From SMWN01 sp965261165 (lineage in GTDB: Bacteria > Pseudomonadota > Gammaproteobacteria > Eutrophobiales > Eutrophobiaceae): a DNA stretch of 64,000 nt. This document shows, piece by piece, positions 35,511 to 44,978 of the stretch; within the stretch, counting starts at the first letter, position 1; every line of letters starts with the position of its first letter. The translations under genes were made by a program, and so were the position numbers. Location: NCBI GenBank assembly GCA_965261165.1, contig OZ253445.1:1488001-1552000 (forward strand), in the 5' to 3' direction. The notes below the pieces were generated by a model. The model was given only the letters and a program-made list of their open reading frames with translations, had not been told where the DNA came from and ran no database searches.

Positions 35511-35592
35511 TAAAACCTCTGAATCATTTGACTGAATATTTTCCAAACTGCACCTAGAAAATGTTAATACATCTTTTAATCAGACCTTCCTT
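35511..35592 (-). repeat. Family B repeat, inverted copy (B3)
   Basis: Read on the minus strand it starts AAGGAAGGTCTGATTAAAAG and goes on with TTAACATTTTCTAGG, AATATTCAGTCAAAT and GATTCAGAGG, matching B1 block for block. It lies in the gap between the third pilus ATPase gene and the second TauE permease gene. Confidence 0.55.
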
Positions 35593-35655
35593 AGGTTCAG
35601 TCCAGTGCCTATGTCATAATGCCCGCATGATTATGCGAGAAAACCTTTCTAATTA

Positions 35656-36453
35656 ATGTCGGTTGATCTATCCGCCTGGTCTGCTTATCTTATGCTGGGT
35701 GTGATGGCAGGTCTTGTTGGAGGATTGCTTGGATTAGGAGGCGGGATATTAATTGTTCCCGCGCTGTTGTTTATATTTATATGGCAGGGCTTGCCCACTG
35801 ATATTCTCATGCATCTGGCGATAGCAACCTCTTTATTCACCATTGTATTTACGTCAATCTCTTCAAGTTACATACACCACAAGCATCAGGCTGTTTTATG
35901 GCCGCAAGTCTTTCTTCTGACTCCTGGAATAATCATAGGTACAGTAGTTGGCGCATTTCTCGTTGATCATATATCCAGTGATATTCTACGAAGATTATTT
36001 GGAATATTTGAGACATTAGTCGCATGTCAAATTGGCTTTTCAGTGAAGCCGACTGTACAAAGGTCATTGCCTGCTCGTAGTGGAATGTTTTTTGCGGGAG
36101 GGGTTATAGGTTTATTCTCGACTATTCTTGGTATTGGTGGTGGTACGCTGACAGTACCATTTTTGATGTGGTGTCACGTAGACATACGTAAGGCAGTTGC
36201 AACCTCATCAGCCTGTGGTTTTCCGATCGCATTAACGGGATCCTTGGCAATGATTTTTGCCGGATTGGATTACAGCAATCTTCCAGAAGATAGTATCGGC
36301 TATGTTTATTGGCCTGCGGCAATACTAATACTTGTGACCAGCGTATTGTTTGCCCCAGTCGGCGCAAAGTTGGCACATTCCATGCCGGTGGATTCTTTAA
36401 AGCGTATTTTTGCTATCGTCCTGGCGGGTGTTGGCTTGAGAATGTTGTTCTAA
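35656..36453 (+). CDS. TauE/SafE-family anion permease (second copy)
   Basis: The 265-residue membrane protein has two similar halves with Gly-rich starts: MAGLVGGLLGLGGGILIVPALL near residue 18 and GGVIGLFSTILGIGGGTLTVPFLMW near residue 150. These are the DUF81 hallmark. About eight membrane segments. It differs clearly from the first TauE-type protein at 5207-5989, so it is not a recent duplicate. Substrates in this family include sulfite, sulfonates and other organic acids; none can be assigned here. Confidence 0.85.
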   Translation: MSVDLSAWSAYLMLGVMAGLVGGLLGLGGGILIVPALLFIFIWQGLPTDILMHLAIATSLFTIVFTSISSSYIHHKHQAVLWPQVFLLTPGIIIGTVVGAFLVDHISSDILRRLFGIFETLVACQIGFSVKPTVQRSLPARSGMFFAGGVIGLFSTILGIGGGTLTVPFLMWCHVDIRKAVATSSACGFPIALTGSLAMIFAGLDYSNLPEDSIGYVYWPAAILILVTSVLFAPVGAKLAHSMPVDSLKRIFAIVLAGVGLRMLF

Positions 36454-36560
36454 ACAGGCTTTTCAAGGATTCTCTTTTTCAGAGGCACCAAAATTTTTTG
36501 AGCCTAACCTTGTCGTTGAAGATTAGAAAATTTCGTGCAACAAATTGTCTTAAATCCATC

Positions 36561-36573
36561 GGGGGGGGGGGGG
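36561..36573 (+). repeat. Run of 13 G
   Basis: An uninterrupted G tract lies 110 bases after the second TauE gene. A hydrophobic frame downstream (VFILYVACGSWVLVCSLMFIL) could be joined or separated by slippage, but no clear start or product is recognisable. The tract might be a slipped-strand site or an assembly problem. Confidence 0.7.
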
Positions 36574-36690
36574 TATGCTTGCCGTCTGCTATGGTCTTTA
36601 TATTGTATGTTGCTTGTGGGTCTTGGGTCCTTGTTTGTTCTTTAATGTTTATTCTTTTTCATCCAACATTGTTGCACCTCGCAAACAGTG

Positions 36691-36919
36691 GCATCAATGC
36701 TATTGATAGGGCCTATCACAACAATAATGCTTTTTTCAGCTAAATCTTTATTGATTGATGTCCTACTGAAGGCATATCTGCGAACCAACCTTGGGTAGTC
36801 CTACGGGATATTCTTTTCGGGATATTCTTTCCAAGACATAATGAATAATCCTTAAGGTTTTTAGAATGGTCTTATTGTTCCTGTTTCGGTAGAATCAGTG
36901 CGGATTATGTAAAAGTCTC
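36691..36919 (-). repeat. Family A repeat, partial copy (A6)
   Basis: The element end GCGGATTATGTAAAAGTCTC and the GCGAACCAACCTTGGGTAG block are present, but the other terminal part is missing. It shares with A7 a variant internal segment (AATGCTATTGATAG...CTATCACAAC). It ends 67 bases before the WYL regulator start. Confidence 0.7.
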
Positions 36920-36985
36920 ATATAGATATTATCAGCTTTAGTATAATTCCTGATATTCCTAGCGATTGAGTATGATAACAGCAAA

Positions 36986-37858
36986 ATGATGTTAAATGAG
37001 ATTAAATGGGCGACTCGCCAAAGATTGCAATACATAGAGTTAATGGCCTATTACACAGGTGTTATCACCCGTAGTGATCTTGCTAGGGCATTTGGAATTT
37101 CGGATGCAGCAGCTACCAAAGACCTGAAATTTTATAGCGATATTGCCCCAGAAAACCTATCGTACAAACACAATGTCTTCGGATTTGTGCCTACAGCTAC
37201 CTTTAAAGAAGTCTTTGCGGATCTCTCCCCTGTGGCCGTATTACCTATGATTGAAGCCAATCTGACTGTGGTCGGCGGGCCTGATCAGGACAATGCTATT
37301 TTTAGAGTTCCAGTAGAAAGTTTAACGCTGCCGAATCGGCTCCCAGATAAGTCCGTGCTCGCACAAGTCACGCGAGCCATACACGGTAAGAAAAAACTAA
37401 AAGTTAGTTATCATTCACTTTCTAACAGCAGCAGTGAAAAAGATCGGATTATCGAACCACATGCCTTGGCTAACATCAGTTTTCGTTGGCATGTTCGTGC
37501 TTATAACGAAGATACCTTCGATTTTAGAGATTTTGTCCTGTCCCGTTTCGAGGCTGCACAATGTTTGGGCAAGCTCGCTGAATCCAGTGCCCAGTACGAT
37601 GATGATTGGGAAGAGAATATCACCCTGCAGTTGGCACCGCATCCAAATTTAGATGATAAAAAGAGAATCAGCCTGTTAATTGATTATGGAAGTGAGAATG
37701 GCCTTGTTGAAATCAAAATCAGGCGCGCTTTAATCGGTTATCTATTGCAGCAATTGTCTGTTGATACGACTCAGGATCATTCATTGAATCCGAAAAGATA
37801 TCAATTAGTCATTTTGAATCGAGATGAAATTGAGCCTTTTGCAGCCTGGGCATTATAA
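36986..37858 (+). CDS. WYL-domain transcriptional regulator, CapW/BrxR type
   Basis: The 290-residue protein opens with EIKWATRQRLQYIELMAYYTGVITRSDLARAFGISDAAATKDL and YSDIAPENLSY. This is the winged helix-turn-helix start of the CapW/BrxR group (usually WA-QRLEFIE...QASKDL...APxN). A WYL domain (about 120-200; IIEPHALANISFRWHVRAYNE, FRDFVLSRF) and a WCX-like C-terminus follow. Such proteins often repress phage-defence operons (CBASS, BREX) until infection. Here no defence genes are adjacent; family A repeats lie on both sides (A6 and A7). It could be an orphan left after loss of a defence island. Confidence 0.8.
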   Translation: MMLNEIKWATRQRLQYIELMAYYTGVITRSDLARAFGISDAAATKDLKFYSDIAPENLSYKHNVFGFVPTATFKEVFADLSPVAVLPMIEANLTVVGGPDQDNAIFRVPVESLTLPNRLPDKSVLAQVTRAIHGKKKLKVSYHSLSNSSSEKDRIIEPHALANISFRWHVRAYNEDTFDFRDFVLSRFEAAQCLGKLAESSAQYDDDWEENITLQLAPHPNLDDKKRISLLIDYGSENGLVEIKIRRALIGYLLQQLSVDTTQDHSLNPKRYQLVILNRDEIEPFAAWAL

Positions 37859-37864
37859 CTAATA

Positions 37865-38244
37865 GAGATCTTTGCATCACTCAAAACCACCGAAAAAGAC
37901 ATATAGGCAACATTATTATTTATAAAGTTTGCATGAAAAGGTTTCGTTTTGTGAGAATTTTCCTTCAATCGTCACAGCAACAGCATAAAACCTCTCAATT
38001 ATCGAGCATTCAGACACAATAATGCTATTGATAGAGCCTATCACAACAATAATGCTTTTTTCAGCTAAATCTTTATTGATTGATGTCCTACTAAAGGCAT
38101 ATCTGCGAACCAACCTTGGGTAGTCCTACGGGATATTCTTTTCGGGATATTCTTTCCAAGACATGATGAATAATCCTTAAGGTTTTTAGAATGGTCTTAT
38201 TGTTCCTGTTTCGGTAGAATCAGTGCGGATTATGCAAGGGTCTC
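37865..38244 (-). repeat. Family A repeat, long copy (A7)
   Basis: This 380-bp inverted copy runs from GAGATCTTTGCATCACTC to GGATTATGCAAGGGTCTC, with an internal deletion relative to A2. It shares its core variant with A6. A 65-codon frame inside it (37916-38113, minus) is repeat sequence, not a gene. The remaining 350 bases to prlC hold a 67-codon frame (38384) without a ribosome-binding site, which is not called. Confidence 0.8.
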
Positions 38245-38598
38245 TTAATATTCAGCTCGCTAAGCACCGCTATTTGTGTTGCTGTTAAATCCAAACAGAA
38301 TAACTTCGCTAAATTGCCTGAATTTAGCCATCGATATTCTTGAGCGGTTCACATACTTGTTTTTTCTCAATCATAAAAGTTAGGTGAGCATCGCCTTGAA
38401 CGGAGGAAGACCCTTAAACATTATTCAAGATATGTCATTTGGATTAATAGTCACATTTTTTATTGCAACATGGATGATCGGGGTTAGTCTTGTCAGACTA
38501 ATGGTTTTTTTGCTTCTAGCTAACATTACATTAGCTTTAGATCATCGGTTACAATCCTGTTCCTTATATAAAAAACTTAAATTATAGATTACGTTTAA

Positions 38599-40641
38599 AT
38601 GATGAATAACCCGTTACTTCAGACTGATGACTTACCACTTTTTGCTTCTATTGTGCCAGCCGACATAGAACCAGCGATTGACCAATTGTTAAAAGATAAC
38701 CGTGCCGAGATCCAATCTCTATTAAATAATAACCAAACTGTCAGTTGGGAAAATACACTGCAACCAATAGAGGATCTTGATGATCATCTAAATCGCGCCT
38801 GGTCACCAGTAAGCCATCTACATTCGGTTGCGGACAATGATGAATTACGTGGAGTCCACAATGCCTGTTTACCGAAGTTGTCAGATTATGCGACAGAGAT
38901 GGGACAAAACAAGAGTTTATATCTGGCATACAAATCTATTTCAGAAAGTAAAGAATATGCTTCACTGACCGATGCGCAGAAGAAAATAATCGAAAATGCT
39001 CTACGCGAATTTAGACTCTCTGGTGTTGAATTAGACGATGATAAACAACAAGAATTTAAAAAGATAAAACAGGAGCTTTCCCTGCTGCAAACCAAATTTG
39101 AAGAAAACCTCCTGGATGCAACACACGCCTGGTCCAAACACGTGACAGATAAAAATGAACTCAGTGGAATACCTGAATCGACCCTGTCCTTGGCAGCACA
39201 AAAAGCTGACAGCGAAGGCAAAAAAGGATGGGTATTTACTCTGGACTTTCCTTCTTATATGCCAGTTATGCAATATGCTGACGATCTTGCTTTACGCAAA
39301 GAGATGTATATTGCTTACATCACCCGCGCATCAGATCAAGGTTTGCATGCAGGGCAATGGGATAACTCAAAAGTCATGGATGAGATTTTGGTCTTGCGTT
39401 ATCGACAGGCAAGATTGCTTGGCTATGAAAGCTATGCGCATTATTCTCTTGCCAGAAAAATGGCAAATGATACCGGTGAGGTGCTGGAATTTCTCAATGA
39501 TTTGGCCTCGCGTTCCAAAGGCATAGCGAAACAGGAACTGCAAGCACTGCAGGAATTTGCAACATCAGAATTTAGTGTAGGGTCATTAGAGGCTTGGGAT
39601 CTAGCCTACTATGCTGAAAAACTCAGATTGCATAAATATGCTCTTTCTCAGGAAGAGTTGAGGCCATACTTTCCAGCCCCTCAGGTAATTGATGGATTAT
39701 TTAGCATCGTCAATCGTCTGTATGGTATCGATGCAAAAGAAAGAAAAACTGTTGAAACATGGCATAAAGATGTCCGTTTTTTTGATATATTCGATAGCAC
39801 AGGGTCTTTACGTGGCGGCTTTTATATCGACCTTTACGCACGAACAGGCAAGCGTGGTGGTGCCTGGATGGATGAGTGTATCGTCCGCAAAAAATCCGGC
39901 TCTACTGTCCAGACTCCCGTCGCCTACATCACCTGTAACTTTACTCCCCCTGTGGGAGATGCTCCTGCCTTACTGACTCATGATGAGGTCGTTACTCTGT
40001 TTCATGAGTTTGGTCATGGTTTGCATCATATGCTGACATTGGTTGATTATCCCAGTGTCTCCGGGATTAACGGCGTGCCCTGGGATGCGGTGGAACTTCC
40101 AAGTCAGTTTATGGAAAACTGGTGCTGGGAGCGTGAAGCTCTAGACCTTATTGCCAAACATTATCAAACAGGTAAGTTAATCAGCAAGGATACCTTTGAA
40201 AAAATGATCGCAGCCAGGAATTTTCAGACCGGCATGCAAATGGTAAGACAACTGGAATTTTCCCTGTTCGACTTCAGGCTGCATCTGGAATATGACGGTA
40301 AATCGCCACCAAATATTAAATCTCTGCTGGATGATGTGCGTCAACAAGTCGCAGTTGTGTTCCCTCCAGACTACAATCGGTTTCAACACAGCTTTTCCCA
40401 TATATTCGCAGGCGGCTACGCGGCAGGTTATTATAGTTATAAGTGGGCGGAAGTACTGTCAGCGGATGCCTTTTCAAAGTTTGAAGAAAATGGGATTTTT
40501 GACAAAAATACCGGTAATGAATTTTTGCATTCAATATTGGAGCAAGGTGGTGTTAAGGAGCCCATGGAAATGTTTATTAACTTCAGAGGCCGTAAACCAA
40601 GTATCGATGCCCTGCTGAAACATTCAGGAATTAATGTATGA
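38599..40641 (+). CDS. prlC: Oligopeptidase A (M3 metallopeptidase)
   Basis: The 680-residue cytoplasmic peptidase degrades short peptides, including cleaved signal peptides. The zinc motif HEFGH lies near residues 469-473, within LLTHDEVVTLFHEFGHGLHHML. Downstream elements SGINGVPWDAVELPSQFMENWCWE and HIFAGGYAAGYYSYKWAEVLSADAFS complete the M3 active site. Length matches the family. An SH3-domain protein follows 29 bases after the stop. Confidence 0.95.
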   Translation: MMNNPLLQTDDLPLFASIVPADIEPAIDQLLKDNRAEIQSLLNNNQTVSWENTLQPIEDLDDHLNRAWSPVSHLHSVADNDELRGVHNACLPKLSDYATEMGQNKSLYLAYKSISESKEYASLTDAQKKIIENALREFRLSGVELDDDKQQEFKKIKQELSLLQTKFEENLLDATHAWSKHVTDKNELSGIPESTLSLAAQKADSEGKKGWVFTLDFPSYMPVMQYADDLALRKEMYIAYITRASDQGLHAGQWDNSKVMDEILVLRYRQARLLGYESYAHYSLARKMANDTGEVLEFLNDLASRSKGIAKQELQALQEFATSEFSVGSLEAWDLAYYAEKLRLHKYALSQEELRPYFPAPQVIDGLFSIVNRLYGIDAKERKTVETWHKDVRFFDIFDSTGSLRGGFYIDLYARTGKRGGAWMDECIVRKKSGSTVQTPVAYITCNFTPPVGDAPALLTHDEVVTLFHEFGHGLHHMLTLVDYPSVSGINGVPWDAVELPSQFMENWCWEREALDLIAKHYQTGKLISKDTFEKMIAARNFQTGMQMVRQLEFSLFDFRLHLEYDGKSPPNIKSLLDDVRQQVAVVFPPDYNRFQHSFSHIFAGGYAAGYYSYKWAEVLSADAFSKFEENGIFDKNTGNEFLHSILEQGGVKEPMEMFINFRGRKPSIDALLKHSGINV

Positions 40642-40670
40642 TCATCAGGCGGATTTAATTGGAAACGAAT

Positions 40671-41354
40671 ATGAAATTTTCTTTTTCAATTTCTTATAGC
40701 ATGATCTTTATGTTTGTTCTACTTGGTTTCTTGCCCATTACTCCACAGGCAGAAACTGTCTACATAACTGACAGCCTGTTTATTGGGCTGCATAAAGAAA
40801 GATCTATCGACAGTGAAATATTAAAAGTTCTTCCCACGGGTGCTGCCCTAGAAGTCATCAAACGTGATGGTGATTTTGTAAATGTCCGTGACCCGAAGGG
40901 CGATACTGGCTGGATCAGCAGTCATCACCTCATCTCCCATGATCCTATGAATAATGCGGGCCTAGATGAAAATTCTGCGCATAACCGCAGTGTTGAAGAA
41001 ATTGAAGAGTTGAAAATTGAAAATGAAAAACTAAGGCAACAGGCAGACTCTGATAAATTAAAGTCAGGTGAAATGCAGGTTAATCTTACAGAATTAAGGA
41101 ATCAGATCAGCCAAAATGGAAGCAATGCCAAACTTATCAATAAAGTGAAGCAGCTCACAGAAATGAATGCCCAACTGCAAGATCAGATAGGGCAGTTACA
41201 GGAAACCAATAACACAAATAAGTCTGACGTAGATGGTTTTAAACTATCTAATCCGGTAGTTTTATCAGGAATCACACTATTACTTGGTTTGCTAATTGGT
41301 ATTATTTTCATGGGCTGGCAGGAAAAACAACGTTACGGTGGGCTCAGGCTGTAA
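40671..41354 (+). CDS. TIGR04211-like SH3-domain membrane protein
   Basis: The 227-residue protein has a signal peptide (residues 1-28, ending TPQA), then a bacterial SH3 domain (VYITDSLFIGLHKERSIDSEILKVLPTGAALEVI...VNVRDPKGDTGWIS). A long Glu/Lys/Gln-rich coiled coil follows (about 105-190), then a C-terminal membrane helix (VVLSGITLLLGLLIGIIFMGW) with a short basic cytoplasmic end. This is the layout of YgiM/TIGR04211 envelope proteins, thought to bind cell-wall or other envelope partners. The ATG at 40671 is preferred over an in-frame TTG four codons upstream. Confidence 0.85.
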   Translation: MKFSFSISYSMIFMFVLLGFLPITPQAETVYITDSLFIGLHKERSIDSEILKVLPTGAALEVIKRDGDFVNVRDPKGDTGWISSHHLISHDPMNNAGLDENSAHNRSVEEIEELKIENEKLRQQADSDKLKSGEMQVNLTELRNQISQNGSNAKLINKVKQLTEMNAQLQDQIGQLQETNNTNKSDVDGFKLSNPVVLSGITLLLGLLIGIIFMGWQEKQRYGGLRL

Positions 41355-41403
41355 TCGTTCCGCACCATTTCACTAATCAATATTGATAAGGTTTTAAATC
41401 TGC

Positions 41404-42174
41404 ATGTTCCGCATAGCAACCTGGAATGTAAACTCTCTGCGTGTGCGATTGCCTCACGTACTGCAGTGGCTTGAGTCGGAACAACCTGATGTCCTCGCTT
41501 TACAGGAAACGAAGCTAACAAACGAAAACTTCCCGGCGGAAGACATTCGCAATGCCGGATATCACGTTAGCTTCAGTGGTCAAAAAACCTACAATGGGGT
41601 CGCAACACTCAGTAAGATAGAAGCGACTAATGTCATTACTGACTTCCCGGGATTTACTGATCCTCAACGACGCATTCTCTGTGCCAATATCAATAATATC
41701 GTAGTACTCAATCTATATATTCCCAATGGCTCTGAAGTTGATTCGGAAAAATACCATTACAAGCTGGAATGGTTGTCCCATTTGCAGAAATTTACCGAGT
41801 CACTCGTCAACAAATACGAAAATGTTCTTTTGCTGGGTGATTTCAATATTGCGCCAGACGACCGTGATGTACATGATCCGATCGCTTGGAAAGGAAAAAT
41901 ACTAGTTAGTCAGCCTGAAAGAGATGCTTTTCAGGCGCTGTTGCAGCAAAGCCTTATCGATTGTTTCAGAGTTTTTGAACAAAAGGAAAACAGTTTTTCC
42001 TGGTGGGACTACCGTGCGGCAGGCTTTGCCCGTGACCAAGGCTTACGTATTGACCATATTTTGGCGACTGATACCCTTGCCGAGCTATGTACGGCATGTC
42101 GTATAGATAAAATACCAAGGGATTTTGAAAGACCTTCAGATCATACGCCTGTAATGGCAGAATTTGATATCTAG
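41404..42174 (+). CDS. xthA: Exodeoxyribonuclease III family DNA repair enzyme
   Basis: The 256-residue enzyme of the exonuclease-endonuclease-phosphatase fold has TWNVNSLRVRLPHVLQWLE (metal-binding Asn), LALQETKL (catalytic Glu near residue 35), NLYIPNG, LLGDFNIAPDD, FSWWDYRAAGFARDQGLRIDHIL and the terminal SDHTPV. It cleaves abasic sites and degrades 3' ends of duplex DNA. Length fits ExoIII. It may be the XthA or the ExoA subtype; the symbol marks the family. Confidence 0.92.
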   Translation: MFRIATWNVNSLRVRLPHVLQWLESEQPDVLALQETKLTNENFPAEDIRNAGYHVSFSGQKTYNGVATLSKIEATNVITDFPGFTDPQRRILCANINNIVVLNLYIPNGSEVDSEKYHYKLEWLSHLQKFTESLVNKYENVLLLGDFNIAPDDRDVHDPIAWKGKILVSQPERDAFQALLQQSLIDCFRVFEQKENSFSWWDYRAAGFARDQGLRIDHILATDTLAELCTACRIDKIPRDFERPSDHTPVMAEFDI

Positions 42175-42334
42175 ACAGGTTCTTGTTACTAACTCTGAGC
42201 TTAAAGTTGATGTCGAAATTTCTTGCTTGAGTCGCCTATCTTTACTAGACTCCCCTTCCCTGTTTGTACGACAAGCCCTGCAAATAGAACGAATTTGGTA
42301 AATCGCCGAAAAATTACTTGAAGATTGAGCTGTT

Positions 42335-42535
42335 ATGAAAACTGATATACATCCCGCATACAACGAAGTTGATGTTAAATGTAGTTGTGGTAATGCATTT
42401 AAAACTAAATCTACATTAAAAGATGAGCTGCACCTTGATGTTTGCTCGCAATGCCATCCATTCTATACTGGCAAACAGAAAATGCTTGATACAGCTGGTC
42501 GCGTTGATAAATTCAACAAAAAATACGGAATGTAA
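42335..42535 (+). CDS. rpmE: 50S ribosomal protein L31
   Basis: The 66-residue protein is a complete zinc-containing L31. It starts MKTDIHPAYNEVDVKCSCGNAF and ends CSQCHPFYTGKQKMLDTAGRVDKFNKKYG. The four ligands CxC...CxxC are kept, so this is the zinc-binding form, not the zinc-free YkgM-like paralogue. A small AAGGAA/TTCCTT stem-loop (42553-42570) follows the stop and lies just before the next gene. Confidence 0.97.
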   Translation: MKTDIHPAYNEVDVKCSCGNAFKTKSTLKDELHLDVCSQCHPFYTGKQKMLDTAGRVDKFNKKYGM

Positions 42536-42580
42536 TATAGACCTCAATATAGAAGGAACCCTGTTTCCTTTCGATAAAAA

Positions 42581-43348
42581 ATGCCCACACTACGGACGCT
42601 TTTTTTATTTGCTTTCCTTGCCAGTCAGGCAAACAGCACTCCTCAGTCATCATGTAATCCTGACCCATCTGCTGAGATTGTGGAAGTCACTCGTGTCATT
42701 GATGGTGATACAGTCATCCTCAGAGATGGTCGTCACATCCGCCTGATAGGAATTAACGCACCAGAGATTGGCCACAATGGCAAAATATCAGAACCGGGCG
42801 CAGATGCTGCAAGAAAACACCTGCTGTTACTTCTACAGGGGCACAAACGAATCCTACTGAAAACCGATATACAACAATTTGATCGGCATAAAAGAACTTT
42901 GGCACATCTTTTTCTTGCTGATGGAAAAAATATTCAAGCCAGTCTATTGGCAAAGGGCTTAGCAACACCATTGACCATTCCGCCCAATCTAAATTATCTC
43001 GACTGTTATCATCATCATTCAGATCAGGCAATGGTATCACAACAAGGCCTATGGTATCTGCAACAATATAAACCTCTGGCCTCAACAAATTTAGACAAGA
43101 GTATCCAGGGTTATCGCGTCATCACGGGTAAGGTCGAACGTATCAACGAAAGTCGATTATCAAGATGGATAAATCTTACGGGAAATACAACACTACGAAT
43201 CAAACGTAATGATCTGGATTATTTTAATGAATCTGATTTACACACTATGAAAGGAAAGATGATTCAGGTACGAGGTTGGGTTTATCATAAAAATAAGGAA
43301 TTCAGGATCAATTTAAAGCATCCCTCTGATATAATCTTTATCAGGTAA
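42581..43348 (+). CDS. Secreted staphylococcal-nuclease-like thermonuclease
   Basis: The 255-residue protein has a short N-terminal signal (residues 1-19). An SNase domain follows, with VTRVIDGDTVILRDGRHIRLIGINAPEIG (metal Asp and first Arg) and DRHKRTLAHLFLADGKNIQASLLAKGLA (second Arg region, residues about 107-130). A second half (about 165-255) looks like an OB-fold extension. It should cut DNA or RNA outside the cytoplasm, perhaps for nutrient scavenging. The ATG lies only 45 bases after rpmE, with no clear ribosome-binding site because a hairpin occupies that position. Confidence 0.85.
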   Translation: MPTLRTLFLFAFLASQANSTPQSSCNPDPSAEIVEVTRVIDGDTVILRDGRHIRLIGINAPEIGHNGKISEPGADAARKHLLLLLQGHKRILLKTDIQQFDRHKRTLAHLFLADGKNIQASLLAKGLATPLTIPPNLNYLDCYHHHSDQAMVSQQGLWYLQQYKPLASTNLDKSIQGYRVITGKVERINESRLSRWINLTGNTTLRIKRNDLDYFNESDLHTMKGKMIQVRGWVYHKNKEFRINLKHPSDIIFIR

Positions 43349-43405
43349 ATATTCTCTACATGCTATGGAGCTGTTCTTTTTAAATCAATGACATAAAATT
43401 CGACC

Positions 43406-44866
43406 ATGAAAAAAATTTACATTCTCATACTCTCTCTCGTTCTGATTAATATCAGTGGCTGCGCAGTCAACCCAGTGACAGGAAATCAAGAGCTGGTATT
43501 GATGTCAGAGGAAAATGAAATCGCTCTTGGGCGGGAAACCAGTAAAGATATCCTTCAGCAATACAGCGTTTATGACAACTTGGGGCTTCAGGCTTACGTC
43601 AGTAAGGTTGGTGAAGAACTGGCAAAAAATAGTCACCGCAGTAATTTAATTTATCGCTTTACGGTTCTAGACAGTAAGGATGTAAATGCCTTTGCATTGC
43701 CTGGAGGTTACATTTACATAACTCGTGGGTTGATGGCTTACCTCAATTCTGAAGCTGAATTGGCAGCCGTACTTGGCCATGAAATAGGCCATGTCACAGC
43801 CAGACATTCCGTCAGACAATATGGTGCAGCACAGCTAACTGGTATCGGGACCATGTTGGCCTCGATTCTCATTCCCGGCATGAATCAAGCGAGTAACCAA
43901 CTCATGCAAGTTTTAGGTTATGCATTACTCAGAGGTTATGGCAGAGAACACGAATTAGAAGCAGACAGGTTGGGTGCAGAATATGTTGCAAGAACCAATT
44001 ATGGGGCAGAGTCCATGCTTGACGTGATTCGTGTTCTAAAAGATCAGGAAACATTTGCCAAGCAACAAGCTAAATCGGAAGGTCGTGAACCACAAAACTA
44101 TCATGGTTTGTTCTCAACCCACCCCGACAATGATATGCGCCTGCAAGAAGTGATTGCTCATGCGCAGAAATACCAGAATAAAGAGGACATCAGAAAAGGA
44201 GAGCAACCCTATTTGAATATGATTGATGGACTTATTTTCGGTGATAATCCAGAACAGGGTATCACTAGAGGTAATAATTTTTACCATGAGACACTGGGTT
44301 TCAGTCTGACTTTTCCGAAAAAATGGAGCTTCGTCAACCTGCCAGATAAGCTTATTTTCACTGCAATTCAAGGTGCCGCAACACAGCAGATGTTACTGGA
44401 AGATATCAACAAAAAAATATCCCCCAAAGAATTTATGACTCAGCGACTGGGTCTTAAAAACTTGAGAGATGACAAACCATTAAAAATTAATGGACTTGAA
44501 GCACACACCGGGATAGCCACGATCAATACTGGTGAAGGAAAGCGGGTCGCCAGATTTACAGTCATCTATCTTAATAATCAAGCCTGCGTCCTGTTCGGTA
44601 CCACCAAAGACCCCAAGGCAATGTCTCATTATGATGCAGTATTTATGGAAACAGCTAGGAGCTTTCATCGCATGACAGACGATGAACGAGCGCTGGCTAC
44701 GCCGCTACGCCTGAAAATTGTTAAATCTGCCAAAACAATTAATTTCAAAGAACTGGCCATGGAGTCGCCGCTAGAGAAATACCAGGAAGAGCAACTGCGT
44801 CTCCTGAATAACCTCTATCCTAAAGGCAAAGCCAGCTCAAAATCGTTGTTGAAAGTCATTAACTAA
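43406..44866 (+). CDS. M48-family metallopeptidase lipoprotein
   Basis: The 486-residue protein starts with a lipoprotein signal (LVLINISGC, Cys19), so it is anchored in the envelope. The M48 domain has the zinc motif HEIGH near residues 126-130 (AAVLGHEIGHVTARHSVRQYG) and the third ligand in ELEADRLGAEYVARTNY (near residue 190). STHPDNDMRLQEV follows. The C-terminal 200 residues form a separate domain (NNFYHETLGFSLTFPKKWSF) often seen in this subgroup. It resembles BepA-type outer-membrane quality proteases but has no TPR repeats. Confidence 0.9.
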   Translation: MKKIYILILSLVLINISGCAVNPVTGNQELVLMSEENEIALGRETSKDILQQYSVYDNLGLQAYVSKVGEELAKNSHRSNLIYRFTVLDSKDVNAFALPGGYIYITRGLMAYLNSEAELAAVLGHEIGHVTARHSVRQYGAAQLTGIGTMLASILIPGMNQASNQLMQVLGYALLRGYGREHELEADRLGAEYVARTNYGAESMLDVIRVLKDQETFAKQQAKSEGREPQNYHGLFSTHPDNDMRLQEVIAHAQKYQNKEDIRKGEQPYLNMIDGLIFGDNPEQGITRGNNFYHETLGFSLTFPKKWSFVNLPDKLIFTAIQGAATQQMLLEDINKKISPKEFMTQRLGLKNLRDDKPLKINGLEAHTGIATINTGEGKRVARFTVIYLNNQACVLFGTTKDPKAMSHYDAVFMETARSFHRMTDDERALATPLRLKIVKSAKTINFKELAMESPLEKYQEEQLRLLNNLYPKGKASSKSLLKVIN

Positions 44867-44978
44867 TTCAGCAAAAATTGTCAATTTGAGCCTAGAAATA
44901 AAGGTGAATTAGCTTACTTACTTAAACCAATTTCTAGATTTTCCTAAGTGAGTTATTGCTGTGATTAGCAATCAAATA

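Noticed and set aside
36309..36743. 144-codon ORF crossing the G tract
   Set aside because: It overlaps the real TauE permease in another frame and ends in family A sequence. Only the part after the G run is mentioned, as a possible slippage frame.
38384..38587. 67-codon ORF before prlC with a hydrophobic middle
   Set aside because: The GTG start has no usable ribosome-binding site and there is no family resemblance.
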